From positions 82,244-146,243 of the forward strand of contig NZ_WVRE01000009.1 in NCBI RefSeq assembly GCF_013111185.1: DNA of 64,000 nt, written 5' to 3'. Below, piece by piece: positions 54,501 through 62,695 of this stretch; the stretch's first letter is position 1; each line of letters opens with the position of its first letter. A program made the position numbers and the translations under genes. The DNA comes from Ruegeria sp. HKCCD7303 (GTDB lineage Bacteria > Pseudomonadota > Alphaproteobacteria > Rhodobacterales > Rhodobacteraceae). The notes beneath the pieces were generated by a model. It was not told where the DNA came from and did no database searches. It saw only the letters and a program-made list of their open reading frames with translations.

Positions 54501-55180
54501 AAGCGCCCAGGATGGTGGAAATCCTGCTGGGGGCAAAGGGCATGGATGCAACATCATGCATCGAGTTTGTCCAGGGCATGACAATCGAACCCGAAATCCA
54601 AGCCATGCTGGACGCCTGGGCACGCGATCATGACGTGAAGATCGCTGAACCAGAACAGGGGCGCGACGAGAGCTTTGTGGCCGTGCAAGAGCCAACATAT
54701 CTTTATTTCACCTACGGTTCGCTGAAACAGGGATTCCCGAACCACGAAGCGCACAGCAAAGTTCTAAACGACTTCGTGGGTCCGGCCCGCACCCGGCAAC
54801 CCATGCCGCTGATCGTCCCGAACGAGCCATTCTGTGACAATCCGAACTGCGGATACCTGCACCGTATGGCCACGCTTGTGGATCAACAAGGTATGGGCAA
54901 ACAGGTCAGTGGTGAGGTCTATCGCGTGACGGAATCCGGCTTGCACGAGCTGGATAAGCTGGAAGGTTACCACGGCCCAAACTCATCTGAAAACGTGTAT
55001 ATCCGCAAGAAGATCAATGTGGTTGTGAACGGCGTGATGAAGCCCGCATACGCCTATGTGATCGCAGACCCACAGAAATACCTGAAGAACTTGCGCGATG
55101 GTACTTCAGAGATGGTCAGCGATTACACGCTGGACATGGCGCAGGGCGAGCCAAAACCGGGGTTTGAACCTGTAGCTTAA
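51581..55180 (+). CDS. 1199-residue fusion: CRP-like / phytochelatin synthase / Grx-like / HAL3-type flavodomain / ankyrin / GGCT
   Basis: Translation begins at TTG, eight bases after GGGGGG; the next Met is too late. Domains, by my reading: a CRP-like barrel (~45-130) lacking the Arg that binds cAMP phosphate; a phytochelatin-synthase domain (~130-300) with triad Cys149 ('QPINCCSV'), His262 ('GGHFAVIA') and Asp280 ('MMDVHPEKYG'); a second, dead copy (~365-525, no Cys or His, Asp507 kept); a monothiol-glutaredoxin-like fold (~550-645) with 'DPWSY' in place of CGFS; a HAL3/Dfp-type flavodomain (~676-872) with His761 and 'PACNTNMW' (Asn814) but Asn847 where the family has its reductive Cys; ankyrin repeats (~905-990); and an AIG2/GGCT domain (1038-1175) with 'YGSL' and Glu1128. 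It is predicted to act on glutathione or related gamma-glutamyl thiols. The order and the combination are unusual. It runs convergently into the channel-like gene. Confidence 0.82.
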   Translation: MTTDQIANARSYIPNDADWSQIYKVLPGEAEVAEPAVINPHFECIEVTGNTVLPANGMYVVLRGVVQLRQNGHPLASADVGDYFYEEHLQISDIPVSLEALALDGTRLAYLSSESWRNIPKDIRKRCFATMFGDLVSVQLENFQQPINCCSVTAAALSMSALGFSCEVNDIFRECALPSSFVVNDGISLGELFDVACTYIHSQGLRDRVQVQAYFMDEDTTSVPLLLEAIDESNQLGGENDILVANFQVGVAHGKENMPGGHFAVIAKCNPSTGLIHMMDVHPEKYGKLWVTTIERLWKAMSDRDGTSMRSRGILRFSARAAVKTHLKTFKQRCNYVDSTLYLAKDPKKRRNLFRRATPNMNSLGVLAESLAIHGDNRVDEDELLRATEASFTEAVSRVATAKDMHEMAEKYLSQSENVHLGSTFQSFATRKDRSIQTPQDWFKEQLKSLNTNKDRHLMINIDFNRVTGIEAIRPPENVYRETALLEEFWCLCIAYDEDTDVVTIVDMSPATSQVWQAPRGNIFRGLRDLEDPALVMIEEIDPPEDPSDVVSILKHNTMVLFYEDEDPWSYMLRSILSNIGATTVKQIDVGGRDPNMIRMRRQLVTLGERPDVPYLFFQGECISKSEELEDIVDMIRAGELQARMRQEGLPVSELNETPSLEKNPFGYPKGVMNQVNAGKRNVLLCACGSSAADKIPELVERIVDAGHNVKLIPSVSAEKFFRDFGAERIDAKITHNDYYRDDDEWNFRYMKFDMPVRASHLALCDWADCVIVAPITCNTMGKVANGIADNLLTSVFVAWQYQKKPVILCPACNTNMWNNITTQNNVEKLKTLGVDFIGPREGRLSNGRMGIGMMATPDQIMEALADAFEELDDQKYRVCKWAREAAAADDINEWKRVFRAIDEDIVGINIVDEAHGDSLLHYAAGGEGELNESGHNLGKPDYEAAQNLIDRQIDVNIVNDHGFTALHVAVMNKAPRMVEILLGAKGMDATSCIEFVQGMTIEPEIQAMLDAWARDHDVKIAEPEQGRDESFVAVQEPTYLYFTYGSLKQGFPNHEAHSKVLNDFVGPARTRQPMPLIVPNEPFCDNPNCGYLHRMATLVDQQGMGKQVSGEVYRVTESGLHELDKLEGYHGPNSSENVYIRKKINVVVNGVMKPAYAYVIADPQKYLKNLRDGTSEMVSDYTLDMAQGEPKPGFEPVA

Positions 55181-56340
55181 CCGTCTTGTGTGATGATCGG
55201 CGGCGATTCATGGCTTTCCTTCAGGCTAAGGTTATAAGCCGTGATCGCCACCATGCACAGCAGCACAAATGGCCAGAAACTTGCCTTGGGAATAAGGTTG
55301 TCCCGGTAGTGGATGATCCGCAGCGACGGCACCGCCTCGGAGGCGAAGAGATAGGTGTTGATCGAGACTGCCAGCAGCATGAAATACATCAGGAAAAAGA
55401 ACGACTCCATGTAGATCACGGGCGAGCCGGCAAAGCCTTCGCGCAGCTGCACGTGCGCCAGCAGGATCACAAAGAACAGAACCGAACAGGTGCCGATCAC
55501 GCTGGACGTGCTGAAATCATGCCTCTCGGCCAAGCCCTCGCGGCGGGTGACTGTCATGACCGCACCGAACAGCAACATCATCACAACGAGCAAAGGGACC
55601 ATATGAACGATAAACGCATTGCCAAAATTGCGTTTTATGACGAAATTATAGTGCAACTCGGGCGCGTTGGTTTGATACGCATTCTGTCCGATGCCCAGCG
55701 TTGTATCCAAATTTGACAGCTTGTAGTCGAAATAGGTGTTTTCCCGTTCCCAGGTACCCATCACGATCTGATTGTCGATTCCAAAAATATCGTCCGGTCC
55801 GGTCGCTGGATATGCCTCGAAATCAGGAACCAAAGCGACGGCGTCGTCAAACGATGCCGGCCAGAACCGCACCCAGACCGTTTTGTGATCAAAGGGGTAG
55901 CTTGTGTAGTCAAAGCTCTGGCGCAGGGTTTGTTCGAAATACCACCCAATCAGAACACCGTCAGGCTGCGGCAGTCGATACGCCTCGGCAATCAGGCCGC
56001 TTGCGGTGTCCACCGCCTCGGGCAGAAGAAATCCGACCTCGCCCTCTGCCGGGATAATCTTATCATGCTCGCCCGTCTTGTAGTGCTGCCAGATATAGCC
56101 CGTGACCTGAACATCACTGGCCCCCATAAAGTTGAATGACTTTATGAATATCCCTGTCCGCACGTAGTAGTCTGGAACAACATCCAGCTTACCCAGATAT
56201 GAGTCTACGGCGGCCTGATCTGGCAACTGCGTCGGATCACCTTCGAAATGGTTCAGTTCGATCCATAGTTTCAGCAAAAGACCTGCCAACCCTAGGGTCA
56301 GCAGGCCAGAGAAAAGCCAAACCTTCTTCTCGACGCTCAT
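55177..56340 (-). CDS. Pentameric ligand-gated-ion-channel-like membrane protein
   Basis: A 387-residue protein with an N-terminal anchor helix ('WLFSGLLTLGLAGLLLKLW'), a ~200-residue extracytoplasmic domain and four C-terminal membrane helices. Cys-loop-receptor landmarks are visible: 'YYVRTGIFIKSFNFMGASDV' near the start of the beta-sandwich, 'SYPFDHKTVWVRFWP' (the Pro-Phe-Asp loop), and 'FVIKRNFGNAFIVHMVPLLV' before the first core helix, followed by helices near 'VIGTCSVLFFVILLAHVQL', 'FFFLMYFMLLAVSINTYLF' and 'FWPFVLLCMVAITAYNL'. The extra N-terminal helix is unusual for channels, so it may be a receptor that uses the fold for sensing. Its ATG abuts the stop of the cyclase gene (TGAATG), and its stop codon overlaps that of the convergent fusion gene. 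Confidence 0.72.
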   Translation of the reverse strand: MSVEKKVWLFSGLLTLGLAGLLLKLWIELNHFEGDPTQLPDQAAVDSYLGKLDVVPDYYVRTGIFIKSFNFMGASDVQVTGYIWQHYKTGEHDKIIPAEGEVGFLLPEAVDTASGLIAEAYRLPQPDGVLIGWYFEQTLRQSFDYTSYPFDHKTVWVRFWPASFDDAVALVPDFEAYPATGPDDIFGIDNQIVMGTWERENTYFDYKLSNLDTTLGIGQNAYQTNAPELHYNFVIKRNFGNAFIVHMVPLLVVMMLLFGAVMTVTRREGLAERHDFSTSSVIGTCSVLFFVILLAHVQLREGFAGSPVIYMESFFFLMYFMLLAVSINTYLFASEAVPSLRIIHYRDNLIPKASFWPFVLLCMVAITAYNLSLKESHESPPIITQDG

Positions 56341-59300
56341 TCAGCCCCCTGCCTGTTCCGTCAGAAAATCAGCGCGCCCCAGCAGGGATTGAGTAATTCC
56401 CATCTCGGCAAACTCGGCTTGAAGGGTGGTAAATCTCTCATGTTCGCTTGGCACGATACCCTTTTGCCCGCATTCCGCCAGAAAGCGCGTCTGGCGGATG
56501 GACAAATTAACCAGTGGCAAAGGTTCCCCGGCCGTAAAGGCCGCCAGCCCATCCGCATAGTCATTTGCAGCTTGCCAATCACCTCGCGCCAACATGACTG
56601 CGCTGGCATCGGGGTAGAAGTGCAGATGGCTATGACCGACACATCCTTCCGCAATGATTTCGGCCCCCAAATCCAACAGGTGTATTTGCTCGTCCGGGTC
56701 AGTTTCGGCCATCGCCAGAGCCGACAAGGCCTTGGGCCCCACAAAATTCCGACCATGTTCCAATGCAATCTCAACCGCACGGCGGCCCGTTTCCAAAGCC
56801 TGATCCATTTGCCCGGCATAAACCTGGGTGCGGGCGAGATGTTCCAACGCCTGCGCCTCTAGCCGCTTAGCCCCCACACGCTCGGCGATCTCGGCCGAAA
56901 CCCGGAATGCCTCAAGCGCCTGATCAAGATCGCCCAAAAAGGTATCGGCCACACCCAGGCAGGTCTGAGCCACACATTCGGGCACAAAAGCAAAATACTT
57001 CTGCGAAACTTCGATGGCTTCGTTTGCGTCTGCGCGCCCTTGTTCGACATCCCCCATGTAACTGCGCGCAACGCTCAGGTTGTGCAGATTGGCCGCCAGG
57101 TCCCGAACCAGACCCTTTTCGCGCGCCCGATCAACCGCCTGCGTGTAGAACCCAGTCGCTGTCCTCATTGTGGCCTTCATGAAGTTGGCATCACCAAACC
57201 CGCTGAGCGCCCCCACTTCAAGGCGCACGGAGTCCAGTTTGCGGGCCAAAGTAAGCGCTCGTTCATTGGCGCTCAACGCTTCCTTGTCTCGGCCCAAGGG
57301 GAAATACACGTTGCCGCGCACATAGTTGATCTGGGCCACGTCCCGTTCGGAGCCAGCACGCTCGGCCGCAGCTTCAGCCGTATCCAGCGCCTCAAGCGCG
57401 TCCTGATACAAGCTGGCCTGTCGCGCAGCCTGTGCAAGACCAATATGCGCCCGGCTGATTTGCTCATCTGTCTCTGCAAGTCGCGCTGCGTCTCGAAATT
57501 CCTGCAAGGCTTCGTTGGACAAACCCTGCAGCCGGTGCGTCTCACCCCGTGCACACAGCAGGTCAAACCGGACGCCTGCGGGCGACGGCAGTTCCAAAGC
57601 ACGTTCGATCAACGGGCTGGCGTCGTCGAACCGGAACGCGTGGATCAGCTTGTCGGCAGCTTCAAGATAGGCTTGCGCCGCATTGTTGGCACCCGCCCGG
57701 TCCAGATGCTGCGCGCGCAGGGTTGCATCACGATCTTCGAACCATTTGGCCGCCTGGCGATGCAGGCGCGCGCGCTCGGATTTGACCAACGTAGCATATG
57801 ATCCATCCCGGATCAGCGCGTGGGCAAACATCAGATCAGCCCCGGCCTCTCGGATCAGGGCCGAACGGATCAGATTGGTGGTGTCCAGATGCCCTTCCCC
57901 GAGAATGTAATTCAGAACCTCGGGTGAGAACCTCTGCCCCAGCACTGACGCCGCCTGAATGGCGGTGCGGCTGGCGCGGTCCAGCGCATCCAAACGCGAC
58001 TGGACGATGCCTTGAATGCTTCCAGGCACGGTTTCCTGCTTGAGAATGTCAATGTTGCGCAGCAACTGTTCCAGAAAAAGCGGGTTGCCACCCGCACGTT
58101 TGACACAAGTTTCCAAAAGCTCGGGGTCGATGGCCGTAAACTCCTCGACCAATTGCCGTGCCTGATCTTCCCCCATCGGTGCCAATTCCAACTTGGAGAC
58201 AAGCGCGCCATCCGTGGCTGTTTGCCAGTCTCGGTCGATCGGGTCTCCTTCGACCCGGCTGGTCATCATCAAGACGCAGGGGATTTGCCGCGTTGCTGCG
58301 GCGATATGTGCGCAGGCTGCAAGAATGTCGGGTGACGCCCAATGGATATCTTCGATCTGGATCAGCAAAGGCGCGTCCTGACTGCGGGCAAGCAGCAACT
58401 CATCAATGACCTGCCTGCGCCCACGCAACCGGGTCTTGTTATCCATTACGGCATAGACCTCAGCCAAACCGGGATCCTGCTCAAGTTCAAGCAGTGCGTT
58501 GAGATGCGCGGCGTTCGAAGGGCTGACCCAGCCTTTGGCGATCGCGTCTTTGGCCAGGGCCGTACCTGTTTCCGCGCCATCCGACGGATCAAGGCCCAAA
58601 ACACTGCGGGCCACGGTCTGAATAGCCGAGTGCCCCTCGCGCGCTCCGAAATCCATAACCACGCCATTGTGGGTTGAATAGGACAGGCTCTTGGCCAACT
58701 CGGCCACCTGTTCGGACAAATGCGTCTTGCCGATCCCAGGCTCACCCAGCACCACATGAACCTCGCCTTCTCCGTGTCGCTTGCACCGGTCAAATGTCGC
58801 CGAAAACAACGACATCTCGCGGTCGCGCCCGATGAACTTATGTCGTCTTGTCCGAATGTTCCGGGCCAAACGGTCCAAGCGCCAGACTTCGACAGGGTCA
58901 TTCAGGCCTTTTATCGCCTGCACACCAATAGACTCGCCCACGAAAAGCGGACCCAGAGCGCGTTGAATGTCATGTGAAACCAATGTTTCACCGCCCTTTG
59001 AAATATCGGTCAAGCGCGAGGCCAGATTCACCCCGTCTCCGGTGACGGTATATTCCGTATGCGCCAAGCTGCCTGTTGTACTGGCAATGACCTGACCCGA
59101 AGCGATACCGATATGACAAGACAATGGTGGCGTCAGTGTTGGCAATACCGCATGTATCTCGGCCGCTGCTCTGGCCGCCCGTTCTGTATCGTTGGTATGT
59201 GAGATAGGTGCACCGAAAACCGCCATGACAGCATCGCCGATATGCTTGTCTATGCGCCCGCCGAATTTCTCAACCACGCTGTCAACTTTGCCAAAGAACT

Positions 59301-59628
59301 GGTTGAGCAGCGCGTGCAGATCCTCGGCATCCAAACCACTGGACATTTCTGTAAACCCCGTGAGGTCAACAAACATCACAGTCACTTGGCGCCGTGCAGG
59401 TTCAATTGGATCGGAGGATTCAGATGCCTCGGACGTTTCCGTCACGTCGAGTTTTTCTATAGCACGCAGCAACCGCCGACGATCCCCGACCGCAGTTACC
59501 CCAATTTCTATAAGATCTTCAGCCGTCAAATCTGGCAGTATGGAAAAATCGATCTTGTTATCTAGGAAGGCCTGCGCGTAGTCAGATAATCCAATTGCGC
59601 TTAGCCACTTGCTCAGGTCCCGAGACAT
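56341..59628 (-). CDS. SAM-adenylate/guanylate cyclase-ATPase-TPR signalling protein
   Basis: This 1095-residue soluble protein has a SAM domain (~1-65, 'LSKWLSAIGLSDYAQAFLDN'), a class III cyclase (~80-240) with metal Asps in 'MFVDLTGFTEMS' and 'KHIGDAVMAVFG', and 'TVTGDGVNLASRL' with the transition-state Asn and Arg, an ATPase with Walker A 'GEPGIGKTHLS' (~290), and a C-terminal tract of TPR-like helices (~640-1060). All catalytic residues of the cyclase are present, so it should make cAMP (or cGMP) when activated; the ATPase-TPR part is typically a signalling scaffold. It heads an operon with the channel-like protein, which may be its receptor. Confidence 0.9.
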   Translation of the reverse strand: MSRDLSKWLSAIGLSDYAQAFLDNKIDFSILPDLTAEDLIEIGVTAVGDRRRLLRAIEKLDVTETSEASESSDPIEPARRQVTVMFVDLTGFTEMSSGLDAEDLHALLNQFFGKVDSVVEKFGGRIDKHIGDAVMAVFGAPISHTNDTERAARAAAEIHAVLPTLTPPLSCHIGIASGQVIASTTGSLAHTEYTVTGDGVNLASRLTDISKGGETLVSHDIQRALGPLFVGESIGVQAIKGLNDPVEVWRLDRLARNIRTRRHKFIGRDREMSLFSATFDRCKRHGEGEVHVVLGEPGIGKTHLSEQVAELAKSLSYSTHNGVVMDFGAREGHSAIQTVARSVLGLDPSDGAETGTALAKDAIAKGWVSPSNAAHLNALLELEQDPGLAEVYAVMDNKTRLRGRRQVIDELLLARSQDAPLLIQIEDIHWASPDILAACAHIAAATRQIPCVLMMTSRVEGDPIDRDWQTATDGALVSKLELAPMGEDQARQLVEEFTAIDPELLETCVKRAGGNPLFLEQLLRNIDILKQETVPGSIQGIVQSRLDALDRASRTAIQAASVLGQRFSPEVLNYILGEGHLDTTNLIRSALIREAGADLMFAHALIRDGSYATLVKSERARLHRQAAKWFEDRDATLRAQHLDRAGANNAAQAYLEAADKLIHAFRFDDASPLIERALELPSPAGVRFDLLCARGETHRLQGLSNEALQEFRDAARLAETDEQISRAHIGLAQAARQASLYQDALEALDTAEAAAERAGSERDVAQINYVRGNVYFPLGRDKEALSANERALTLARKLDSVRLEVGALSGFGDANFMKATMRTATGFYTQAVDRAREKGLVRDLAANLHNLSVARSYMGDVEQGRADANEAIEVSQKYFAFVPECVAQTCLGVADTFLGDLDQALEAFRVSAEIAERVGAKRLEAQALEHLARTQVYAGQMDQALETGRRAVEIALEHGRNFVGPKALSALAMAETDPDEQIHLLDLGAEIIAEGCVGHSHLHFYPDASAVMLARGDWQAANDYADGLAAFTAGEPLPLVNLSIRQTRFLAECGQKGIVPSEHERFTTLQAEFAEMGITQSLLGRADFLTEQAGG

Positions 59629-60049
59629 GTTGCCCCTCTGAAGTCCCCTTACTTCAACTTTATTCCTAACATGGGTTTCAGGGTTGAGTCTGCAAAAACC
59701 AAATTAATTTGCGTATATGTCTATATTTATCCAAGTTTGCTCCGTTGGATTTGTGTCTTCAAACATCGGCGGGACGCAAATTTGAACGCAATATTCTTGG
59801 CACGTCAGCAACCATCAAACCGTTTGCATGGATTCGACTTAAAGCCGCCTTTGGTACGCGTCGCGGGTCAGTGTTTAAGCCCTGCTAAATTGCCGGTTCA
59901 GATATCCAATATGCTTTCGCTTGAGGGGTTTTCCCATCCGTCCTTTGAACACACCTTGTAACCCTGTGCACGACCGTCCGCCAAAATGCTTCGAATTTTC
60001 GAGTTCTTTGTTAATAGTATATATGAATTTGTTTACCAGTGAGGGCTCG
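59629..60049. other. 421-base gap between the cyclase and K+ channel genes
   Basis: AT-rich sequence between divergent genes. It must hold the promoter of the cyclase operon and probably that of the channel gene. An ORF of 96 codons within it (59671-59961) shows no family resemblance and has unusual codon composition, so I regard it as non-coding. No repeat or known motif was recognised. Confidence 0.4.
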
Positions 60050-60376
60050 ATGAATTCACTAACCAGAATAACACGAGGGATAAGTGTCGCCTTCAAGGAC
60101 GGTCGAGTGAAAGGCTTACTTGCCTTCACAATCGGAATGATTTTGTGGGCTTCGGTCTTCTACCGCTTTGTCGAAGGATGGAGTTGGCTTGACTCCATCT
60201 ACTTTTCTGTCGTGACGATTTCGACCGTAGGCTTTGGTGACTTTTCACCTGAAACTGCGGCGGGAAAGATATTCACGATGGTATACATCATTGTGGGCCT
60301 CGGCGTCTTCGTGACTGCGGCAACCACGGTCGCGGACACGATCTTGTCTCAAAGCGACGAGAAAAAAGAGAAATAG
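60050..60376 (+). CDS. Two-helix potassium channel
   Basis: A 108-residue Ion_trans_2-type protein with two membrane helices ('GLLAFTIGMILWASVFYRFV' and 'IFTMVYIIVGLGVFVTAATT') flanking a pore helix and selectivity filter 'STVGFGDFSPE', the potassium signature. A KcsA-like tetramer is expected. The ATG at 60050 has GAGGG upstream; an ATG nine codons earlier is in frame. The short acidic/basic C-terminal tail lacks a regulatory domain. Confidence 0.85.
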   Translation: MNSLTRITRGISVAFKDGRVKGLLAFTIGMILWASVFYRFVEGWSWLDSIYFSVVTISTVGFGDFSPETAAGKIFTMVYIIVGLGVFVTAATTVADTILSQSDEKKEK

Positions 60377-60554
60377 CCGTATCGTCCCCGGCTAAGCAAA
60401 TCCTCGTGCTGACGAGGCGTCAACATGACGACACAGGCTCTGACCGGGATTCATACGTGTCTTCAAAATGATAGGTGACCCCCAAAGGTCAAAAAATACA
60501 CATATAGTGTTTTTTGAGTGTAATATTCAAAAAAACGGATAGCGGAGGGATGGA

Positions 60555-61634
60555 ATGGAAAAGACTCAGGACGCCAAGATTGTCGACCTCGCAATACGAT
60601 TACTCTTTCTCGGATTATTCCTCTATAGCGCGCTGGTCATGGTTGCGCCGCTTGCCAGCGTGGTCATCTGGGCCACGATCCTGTGCGTCGCACTTTATCC
60701 TGTTTTCGATTGGTTGCAGTCCAAGCTGGGCGGGCGGAAGAAACTTGCCGCAACAATCCTGGTGTTGCTGGGTCTTGTACTAACCCTTGGTCCGGTGGCA
60801 ACGGCGGTATCGGGCGCCGCAGAGCTTGGGTCCGAGTTTGCAGAACAGGCTGACAAAGGTGAGTTGAAAATTCCACCTGCGCCAGAGGGTATCAAAGAGC
60901 TACCTCTGGTTGGAGGCAAGATTGCCGACGTTTGGGGGATGTTCGAGCGGAATTTGGACGGAGCGTTGGCGAAATACGGCGCGCAGATCCTTGAGATCAC
61001 AAAGTCCCTTTTCGGTAAGGTTCTGGGAATCGGAATTGGGCTGTTGGGACTTGCTCTGTCCGTTTTGATCATGGGGGCGTTGTTCAGCCCTGGACCAACT
61101 ATGGTTCAAGGTTTGCAACGTTTTGCGAACCGTGTTTTCGCACCACGTGGCGGGGAATTCGTCACTCTGGCTGGAGCAACGATTCGAAACGTAACAAAAG
61201 GCGTGATCGGCGTGGCGGCCATTCAGGCGGTCGTCGTCTGGATATTGCTTGTGCTGTTCGGGATCAACTCGGCCGCGACGCTGGCATTTGTCTGCCTGAT
61301 ACTTTCGATCATCCAGATTGGCCCCGGCTTGGTTCTTCTGCCGGTGATCATATACGCATGGAGCTCGATGTCCGGCGGCACCGCCTTGATCTTCACGATA
61401 CTGGCCGTTCCCGTCACAATAATGGATAGCTTCCTAAGACCCGTGTTCATCTCGAAAGGGCTCGAGACACCCATGCTGGTGATCCTCATCGGTGTTCTTG
61501 GGGGCATGATGGCTTATGGCTTGATCGGTATTTTCATGGGGCCGGTTCTGTTCGCTGTCTTTTACGAGCTGTTCAAAGTCTGGATTGATGCTTCGCCCGA
61601 AGCCGAGAGTGCTGCGGCAGGAGATGCAGAATGA
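60555..61634 (+). CDS. AI-2E family transporter
   Basis: A 359-residue integral membrane protein with eight or so helices, among them 'VDLAIRLLFLGLFLYSALVM' and 'LAATILVLLGLVLTLGPVA', and the conserved block 'KGVIGVAAIQAVVVWILLVL' with 'PVTIMDSFLRPVFISKGLE' near the C-terminus, typical of the AI-2E (PerM/YdiK) family. The family moves diverse substrates. It overlaps the HlyD-type gene by four bases and likely forms an operon with it and the DUF2955 gene. Confidence 0.88.
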   Translation: MEKTQDAKIVDLAIRLLFLGLFLYSALVMVAPLASVVIWATILCVALYPVFDWLQSKLGGRKKLAATILVLLGLVLTLGPVATAVSGAAELGSEFAEQADKGELKIPPAPEGIKELPLVGGKIADVWGMFERNLDGALAKYGAQILEITKSLFGKVLGIGIGLLGLALSVLIMGALFSPGPTMVQGLQRFANRVFAPRGGEFVTLAGATIRNVTKGVIGVAAIQAVVVWILLVLFGINSAATLAFVCLILSIIQIGPGLVLLPVIIYAWSSMSGGTALIFTILAVPVTIMDSFLRPVFISKGLETPMLVILIGVLGGMMAYGLIGIFMGPVLFAVFYELFKVWIDASPEAESAAAGDAE

Positions 61635-62695
61635 GAAAGACGATATGGACCACGCTGGGCATCATCCTGATCTTCCTCGTCTGGTACCTCGTCGCCGACC
61701 GAAAGACGCCATTTACTGGAAACGCCAGAGTAAAGGCCGTCGCGACCCAGATCGTTCCTCAGGTCACCGGAACAGTCACCGAAGTCCTTGTAGAAAACGG
61801 TCAGGTCGTCTCGGCAGGGGAAATACTGGTTCGGATTGATCCCAGGCCGTATGAAATCGATCGCGACAAGGCAGAAGCTGATCTGGAAGCAGCCACGCAG
61901 GAAGTTGGTGCATCTTCGGCAGAGGTGAGTGCCGCGCAGGCCAAACTGGCGCGGGCGCAAAGTGATCTCGACACGATGCGCATTCAAACCGAACGTGTGT
62001 TTGCCCTTGAAAAGAAAGGGTTGATCGCCGTCTCAAAGGCTGATGACGCACGCGGGCAACTGGCCGAGTCTGAAGCAAACTTTGAGAATGCCAAAGCTGA
62101 TCTGGAAAAAGCCAAGCAAAGGCTGGGCGATGACGGTATCGAAAACCCGAAAATTCAGCGCGCATTGGCCGCTTTGGCAGACGCAGAACTTAACCTTGAA
62201 TGGACGGAACTGCGCGCACCAGCAACAGGTGTCATATCCAATCTGCTGATCGCCCCTGGTACATATGCACGATCCGGTCAGGACCTGCTGACGTTTTTGG
62301 ATGCAACCGACGTCTGGATCGAGGCGTACTTTACCGAGAACAACATCGGCCGCGCTTCGGTGGGATCGCCGGTTGACGTCGTGTTGGACATGCACCCCGG
62401 CAAGATTGTTCCCGGCGTGATTGAGAGCTTCAGCGCAGCCGTCTCGCTCAGCGGTGGGGATGAACCGGGTCAGTTGGCCAGCCCACCAAGCACCAAGGGC
62501 TTTCTGCGTGAACCAGAACGGTTTCCCGTACGGATAGTTCTGCCGGGATATGAGGCTGGAGACGCTGAAGATGATCTTCGCTTCCAGCTCAACGGACAGG
62601 CCGATGTGATCATGTATCTCAGCGACAATTCCCTGCTGAACATGGTCGGCCGGACCTATATCCGTCTGGTTTCAATCCTGTCCTATGCGTATTGA
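61631..62695 (+). CDS. HlyD-type membrane-fusion protein
   Basis: A 354-residue protein with an N-terminal membrane helix ('TIWTTLGIILIFLVWYLVA'), a split biotinyl-lipoyl domain ('VTGTVTEVLVENGQVVSAGE' and 'LRAPATGVISNLLIAPGTYA'), a long coiled-coil hairpin (~85-190) and a C-terminal beta domain ('VDVVLDMHPGKIVPGVIESF'). These proteins bridge inner and outer membrane in efflux. It overlaps both neighbours. Together with DUF2955 it resembles the AaeA/AaeB and EmrA-type pairing. Confidence 0.88.
   Translation: MRKTIWTTLGIILIFLVWYLVADRKTPFTGNARVKAVATQIVPQVTGTVTEVLVENGQVVSAGEILVRIDPRPYEIDRDKAEADLEAATQEVGASSAEVSAAQAKLARAQSDLDTMRIQTERVFALEKKGLIAVSKADDARGQLAESEANFENAKADLEKAKQRLGDDGIENPKIQRALAALADAELNLEWTELRAPATGVISNLLIAPGTYARSGQDLLTFLDATDVWIEAYFTENNIGRASVGSPVDVVLDMHPGKIVPGVIESFSAAVSLSGGDEPGQLASPPSTKGFLREPERFPVRIVLPGYEAGDAEDDLRFQLNGQADVIMYLSDNSLLNMVGRTYIRLVSILSYAY

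Noticed and set aside
59671..59961. A 96-codon + strand frame between the cyclase and K+ channel genes
   Set aside because: No ribosome site, no recognisable family, and AT-rich composition unlike neighbouring genes.
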